Shown: positions 60,341 through 64,000 of the stretch, in pieces
Layout: each line of letters opens with the position of its first letter
How positions within the stretch are numbered: position 1 is the first letter of the stretch
Assembly (NCBI GenBank): GCA_018139225.1
Contig: JAGSNX010000002.1
Coordinates: forward strand, 124,001 to 188,000
DNA: 64,000 bases
Reading direction: 5' to 3'
DNA from: Microvirga sp. SRT01
GTDB lineage: Bacteria; Pseudomonadota; Alphaproteobacteria; Sphingomonadales; Sphingomonadaceae
The notes under the pieces: generated by a model
Database searches by the model: none
The model's input: the letters and a program-made list of their open reading frames with translations, nothing else
What the model was told of the DNA's origin: nothing
Translations under genes and position numbers: made by a program

Positions 60341-62701
60341 ATGGCAAAACCCGTACCCGGCCTTCCCACGCGCGACCAAATTCTTGATTTCATCGCCGCG
60401 TCCGACACCCCCGCGGGCAAGCGGGAGATCGCGCGCGCCTTCGGCCTGACCGCGCAACAGAAGATCGCGCTCAAGGCGCTGTTGAAGGATATGGCGGACG
60501 AGGGGCTGATCGACAGCGCGCCCGGTCGCGCGTTCCACAAGATGGGCGGCCTGCCCAAGGTCACCGTGCTCAAGATCGTCGACGTCGACGACGGGGGCAA
60601 CGTATGGGCGCAGCCGGAGCGATGGGAGGCGGACGGCGTGCCGATCCCGCGCATCCGCGTGCGCGAGCGCAAGCGCGGCGCGCTGGGCATCGGCGAGCGC
60701 GTCCTCGCCCGCACGGAGGAGACCGGCAACGGCTGGACCGCGCACCCGATGAAGGTGCTCGCACCGTCCGCCGAACAGATCCTCGGTGTGCTGCGCGAAG
60801 AGGGTAGTGGTCCGCTGAAGCGATACTGGCTGACCGGCGTCGAGAAGAAGGAGCGGCGGGAGTTCCCCGTGTCCGACACCGGCGATGCGGAGGCGGGCGA
60901 CCTCGTTCTGTGCGAGATCGCCGGCCGGCCGCCGCGCATCACCGTGCGCGTCGTCCAGCGACTGGGCGATCCGTTCGCGCCGCGCAGCTTTTCGCTGATC
61001 GCGATCCACAAGCTCGGCATACCGGACGTGTTCTCCGAGGATACGCTGGACGAGGCGCGCCGGTCTGCCGCGCAACCGCTGGGCGAGGACCGCGAGGATC
61101 TGCGCCACCTGCCGATCGTGGCGATCGATCCCGCCGACGCGCGCGATCACGACGATGCGGTGTGGGCCGCCCCCGACGACGATCCCACCAACGAGGGCGG
61201 CTGGCAGGCGATCGTCGCGATCGCGGATGTGAGCTTCTATGTCCGCCCTGGCTCCGATCTCGACCGAGAGGCGCGGCGGCGCGGCAATTCGGTCTATTTC
61301 CCCGACCGGGTCGTGCCGATGCTGCCCGAAATCCTGTCGGCGGACGTGTGTTCGCTGAAGGAGGGCGAGGACCGTGCCGCGCTCGCCTGTCATCTGCGGA
61401 TCAGTCCTGTGGGCAAGCTGCTGTCGTGGCGCTTCTCCCGCGCCGTCGTGCGGATTGCGGCCAATCTGGCGTACGAGGATGCGCAGGCGGCGATCGATCG
61501 AGTCCTCCCCGGCACGGGGAGGGGGACCAGCGAAGCTGGTGGAGGGGGGGCGCCGCAGACGGAGCCGTCCGTGAAAAGCCCCCTCCACCATCCTGCGGAT
61601 GGTCCCCCTCCCCGTACCGGGGAGGATTTGACACCGATCCTCCAAAACCTCTGGTCCTGCTGGCGGGCGCTGGCGAAGGATCGCGACGCGCGCGAGCCGC
61701 TCGATCTCGACCTGCCGGAACGCCGCGTGGTGCTGGACGAGAAGGGTCGCATCCTGTCGGTCGCGCCGCGCGAGCGCCTCGACGCGCACCGGTTGATCGA
61801 GGATTATATGATCGCCGCCAACGTCGCTGCGGCGAAGGCGCTGGAGAAGAAGAAGGCGCCGGTCATGTACCGCGTCCATCAGGCGCCCAGCCGCGAGAAG
61901 CTGGTCGCGCTAAAGGATTATCTCGACACGTTCGACGTGCCCTTCGCGCTCGGTCAGGTCATCCAGCCCAAGACGTTCAACCGCATCCTCGACCGGATCG
62001 GCGACGCGGATTTCCGCCCGCAGGTGATGGAGCAGGTGCTGCGGACGCAGACCCAGGCCTATTACGCGCCCGCCAATCACGGCCATTTCGGCCTGTCGCT
62101 GGGCAGCTACGCGCACTTTACGTCGCCGATACGTCGTTATGCCGATCTTGTCGTGCACCGCGCGCTGGTCGCCGCCTATGCGCTTGGACCTGGTGGCCTC
62201 GCGCCCGCCGACGACGAGATGGAGCGGATCGGCGAGAATATCAGCCAACTGGAGCGGCGCGCGATGGAGGCGGAGCGCGACACGATCGACCGCTATGTCG
62301 CGGCGTTCCTGTCGGAACGTGTCGGCGAGGAGGTGGAGGTGCGGATCACCGGCGTCCAGAATTACGGCTTCTTCGCGACGGTGGAGGGGATCGGCGGCGA
62401 CGGCCTGATGCCCGTTCGCGATCTCGGCGGCGAGTATTTCCGCTTCGACGAGGCGGGCCGAACGCTGACCGGCGAGGACACCGGCGACCAATATGCGCTC
62501 GGCCAGCGGCTGCGGCTGCGGCTGGCGGAGGCGAACCCGGTGTCGGGGGCCTTGCGGTTCGAACCGCCGGGCGGCCTCGGCGCGGCGCCGTCGCCGCGCG
62601 GGCACCGCGGCGGTGGAGGCGGCAAGAGCGGTGGTCCGCGCCGGATCGTCAAGCGTGGCCGGCCGGCCAACATCCGGCACGACGGCAAGAAGCGGCGCTG
62701 A
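60341..62701 (+). CDS. rnr: Ribonuclease R with an in-frame repeat-encoded insertion
   Basis: A 786-residue 3'-5' exoribonuclease that degrades structured RNA. The N-terminal helix-turn-helix-like and cold-shock domains are followed by the RNB catalytic domain with the metal acids in LPIVAIDPADARDHDDAVWA. Conserved blocks continue (GNSVYFPDRVVPMLPEILSA, and SYAHFTSPIRRYADLVVHRA near residue 600). The S1 domain is near 665-740 (VEVRITGVQNYGFFATVEGI), and the tail is basic. Between VRIAANLAYEDAQAAIDR and LTPILQNLWSCWRALAKDRD lie about 42 residues encoded by a palindromic repeat. The reading frame is open through it, so the enzyme is probably functional. Confidence 0.95.
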   Translation: MAKPVPGLPTRDQILDFIAASDTPAGKREIARAFGLTAQQKIALKALLKDMADEGLIDSAPGRAFHKMGGLPKVTVLKIVDVDDGGNVWAQPERWEADGVPIPRIRVRERKRGALGIGERVLARTEETGNGWTAHPMKVLAPSAEQILGVLREEGSGPLKRYWLTGVEKKERREFPVSDTGDAEAGDLVLCEIAGRPPRITVRVVQRLGDPFAPRSFSLIAIHKLGIPDVFSEDTLDEARRSAAQPLGEDREDLRHLPIVAIDPADARDHDDAVWAAPDDDPTNEGGWQAIVAIADVSFYVRPGSDLDREARRRGNSVYFPDRVVPMLPEILSADVCSLKEGEDRAALACHLRISPVGKLLSWRFSRAVVRIAANLAYEDAQAAIDRVLPGTGRGTSEAGGGGAPQTEPSVKSPLHHPADGPPPRTGEDLTPILQNLWSCWRALAKDRDAREPLDLDLPERRVVLDEKGRILSVAPRERLDAHRLIEDYMIAANVAAAKALEKKKAPVMYRVHQAPSREKLVALKDYLDTFDVPFALGQVIQPKTFNRILDRIGDADFRPQVMEQVLRTQTQAYYAPANHGHFGLSLGSYAHFTSPIRRYADLVVHRALVAAYALGPGGLAPADDEMERIGENISQLERRAMEAERDTIDRYVAAFLSERVGEEVEVRITGVQNYGFFATVEGIGGDGLMPVRDLGGEYFRFDEAGRTLTGEDTGDQYALGQRLRLRLAEANPVSGALRFEPPGGLGAAPSPRGHRGGGGGKSGGPRRIVKRGRPANIRHDGKKRR
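61503..61626. repeat. 124-bp palindromic element inserted in frame within rnr
   Basis: A left arm starting TCCTCCCCGG (61503) and a right arm ending CCGGGGAGGA (61626) are inverted repeats of about 48 bases each; only the middle 25-28 bases are unpaired. Each arm has its own smaller palindromes (CCCCGGcaCGGGG; CCAGCgaaGCTGG). A related, more worn copy lies between genes at 24365-24471. Here the element is translated as RVLPGTGRGTSEAGGGGA and a further ~24 residues. Confidence 0.85.
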
Positions 62702-62721
62702 CCGGAAGGTTCGGACACGAC

Positions 62722-62748
62722 GTCACGCCGGGCTTGTCCCGGCATGAC
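62722..62748 (+). terminator. Hairpin after rnr
   Basis: GTCACGCCGGG (62722-62732) pairs with CCCGGCATGAC (62738-62748), one mismatch, 5-base loop. It follows the rnr stop by 20 bases. The GTCATGCCGGG word is shared with the hairpin at 47808. Confidence 0.55.
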
Positions 62749-62827
62749 AGAATGCATGCGCGGCGTGGCCGGAGAACCTCATCTCGCCAATAAACCTTCA
62801 TCAACTTCCGCCCGCTACACCGCCGCC

Positions 62828-63130
62828 ATGAGTCGCCGATCCGCCGCCCGCAAGATCATCGTCAGCCGCTTCGCCGCGGCGCGGGCGACCACTCCCGATA
62901 CGGCTATGACGTTCGACGCCGGCGAAGACCCGGCACTCGCCCGCATGTTCGCGCGGCTCGCCCGCCACGGCGCGATCGTCAGCGCGGCGCCCGGGCTCTA
63001 TTATCTGGACTCGTCGCGCCTCGCCCGTTTTCGCACGATCGTCCGCCGCCGTGCCGCGGCGCTGGCAGCCGGTACGGGCGTCGTCGCCACCGCTCTTGCC
63101 GCGGCGGCAGCCTTCTCGATCGCCGAGTAA
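62828..63130 (+). CDS. Hypothetical protein with C-terminal membrane helix
   Basis: A 100-residue protein. The middle reads LARMFARLARHGAIVSAAPG then LYYLDSSRLARFR, which looks like a small winged-helix-type fold. The C-terminus is a hydrophobic Ala-rich helix (AALAAGTGVVATALAAAAAF). Very basic near the N-terminus (MSRRSAARKIIVSRFAAARA). ATG 62828 is chosen as the start nearest the conserved part; ATG 62744 lies within the hairpin. It sits directly before the convergent saccharopine dehydrogenase-like gene (3 bases apart). Function unknown. Confidence 0.6.
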   Translation: MSRRSAARKIIVSRFAAARATTPDTAMTFDAGEDPALARMFARLARHGAIVSAAPGLYYLDSSRLARFRTIVRRRAAALAAGTGVVATALAAAAAFSIAE

Positions 63131-63133
63131 CGG

Positions 63134-64000
63134 TCAGCAGGCGGTGAAGGTCAGCCCCGCCTTCTCCTGCAAGCGATCCCGCAACGTCGTGCCGAGCAGT
63201 GCTCCCGGCGTCCACACGCCGCCCTTCGCCTCGCCACCGACGAGGCACAGCGCCGTTTCCGCCAGCATCTTGCACGTCGATCCGTAGCCTGGATCGCGGT
63301 CGCCGGTGACGACCGCGTCCGCGCGCCCGCCGTCCGGCGTCAGCGCCGCGAACAGGATGTCGTAATGCCCGGCGTCGCGTTCCTCTTTCGACGGGCCTTC
63401 GCCGGGCTTGGGTCCCTTGTCGCCCGCGAACGGATTGAGCTTGCCCAGCGCCTCGGCCGCGGCTTTGCCGAGATCGCCGAGCCCCGCGACCATCATCTCG
63501 TCATAGACGAAATCGGTGCCGTAGGGATGGCCGAGCAGGAAGTTGGTGCGGTGCACGTTCTTGGTATTGATCGGGGCCATCACGAACGGCGCGACCCACG
63601 CGTTCAGCGTCGTATCAAATTCCGGGATCAGGCCGGTCGGCTGATGCGGGCCGGTGAAGCCGGGCGTCAGCGCGAAGGGGTTGGTCAGCAGCATGACCAG
63701 CGAGGGATCGCGCGCCGCCGCCGCCAGCGTCGCCTTCAAACTGGCGGCCGTGCCGCCGGAGAAGCCGCCCTGCATCCGCCGCACGCGCCCCTTCACGCGC
63801 GGTGCGACCCGGCCGAAGCGCGCCACCGCCGCCTCCTGCGCGGTCAACACGCCGAGATCGAAGGGGATCGAGTCGAACCCGCACGAGAACACGATGCGCG
63901 CGCCGGATGCCTTGGCCGCGTCCTGATGCGCGTCGATCATGTGGCGCATCCACGCCGGCTCGCCGCACAGGTCGACATAGGCTGTGCCGCCCGCCGCGCA
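63134..64000 (-). CDS. Saccharopine dehydrogenase-like (trans-acting enoyl reductase type) protein, N-terminus beyond window
   Basis: 289 codons are visible; the gene continues past the right edge. The earliest visible residues, CAAGGTAYVDLCGEPAWMRH, follow the usual N-terminal NAD(P)-binding domain. SGARIVFSCGFDSIPFDLGV is the conserved family block, followed by MQGGFSGGTAASLKATLAAA and a long C-terminal domain ending GLTFTAC. The group resembles the saccharopine dehydrogenase NADP-binding family, including the trans-acting enoyl reductases of lipid synthesis. The actual reaction is unknown. Confidence 0.85.
   Translation of the reverse strand, partial: CAAGGTAYVDLCGEPAWMRHMIDAHQDAAKASGARIVFSCGFDSIPFDLGVLTAQEAAVARFGRVAPRVKGRVRRMQGGFSGGTAASLKATLAAAARDPSLVMLLTNPFALTPGFTGPHQPTGLIPEFDTTLNAWVAPFVMAPINTKNVHRTNFLLGHPYGTDFVYDEMMVAGLGDLGKAAAEALGKLNPFAGDKGPKPGEGPSKEERDAGHYDILFAALTPDGGRADAVVTGDRDPGYGSTCKMLAETALCLVGGEAKGGVWTPGALLGTTLRDRLQEKAGLTFTAC

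Noticed and set aside
1..64000. Insertion sequence, prophage, integrase or CRISPR array
   Set aside because: No transposase, phage or Cas gene and no regularly spaced repeats were found; repeats seen are palindromic and intergenic or in rnr.

Overview
The window is a 64 kb piece of a GC-rich alphaproteobacterial chromosome, most probably from Sphingomonas or a close sphingomonad. The signs are: an F0 ATP synthase operon with the atpI-atpB-atpE-b'-b order separated from F1; a GcrA cell-cycle regulator; split glycine decarboxylase (gcvPA/gcvPB) behind a tandem glycine riboswitch; PEPxxWA-CTERM proteins; a ydbH-ynbE-ydbL set; a four-gene HprK-related kinase A cassette; and G/C-rich palindromic repeats between genes. 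No tRNA, rRNA, CRISPR array, transposase or phage gene was found. The content is mostly core housekeeping with small accessory pockets.

Layout. 1-4 kb: end of a vgr-related gene, a PCu(A)C copper chaperone, then dnaK-dnaJ behind a good sigma-32 promoter. 4-9.5 kb: palindromic repeats, a 28-residue membrane microprotein, an orphan chemotaxis transducer, purB, an EF-hand protein and radC. 9.5-16.5 kb: ydbH-ynbE-ydbL (envelope lipid transport), the F0 operon and an SMR exporter. 16.9-25.2 kb: a PEP-CTERM protein, uvrC, a DUF3857/TPR protein, a deacetylase-acetyltransferase pair and recO. 25.3-31.9 kb: leuB, a GT2-GtrA fusion, a convergent PMT-type glycosyltransferase, metZ-apaG and LysR-GNAT. 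31.9-33.4 kb: a pocket of three small hypothetical genes with short repeats. 33.4-37.7 kb: an ABC-2 permease, gcrA and the HprK-related cassette. 37.6-44.6 kb: gph, glmU, a PIN toxin-antitoxin pair wedged before glmS, an SDR, a ROK kinase and a decayed response regulator. 44.7-47.8 kb: ispH-thrB-rnhA and a lipoprotein. 47.9-52.9 kb: the glycine cleavage operon. 53-64 kb: a GAF-PAS-GGDEF protein, SemiSWEET, a CcdC-like protein, an EamA transporter, archaeal/eukaryotic-type proS, a potassium channel, a DUF4394 PEP-CTERM protein, rnr and a partial saccharopine dehydrogenase-like gene.

How genes work together. GlmS and GlmU supply UDP-GlcNAc. gcvT, gcvH and gcvPA/PB form three of the four glycine cleavage components under glycine control. 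metZ and thrB belong to methionine/threonine metabolism. The GT2-GtrA and PMT-like proteins look like a polyprenyl-phosphate sugar route.

The most unusual items are (1) the cassette at 35178-37681, in which a small Tat-exported protein is encoded with a PqqD-like chaperone, an HPr-kinase-like ATPase and a nucleotidyltransferase; and (2) a 124-bp palindromic repeat that sits in frame inside rnr and is translated as about 42 extra residues. Functions are assigned from recalled family features, because no database search was possible.
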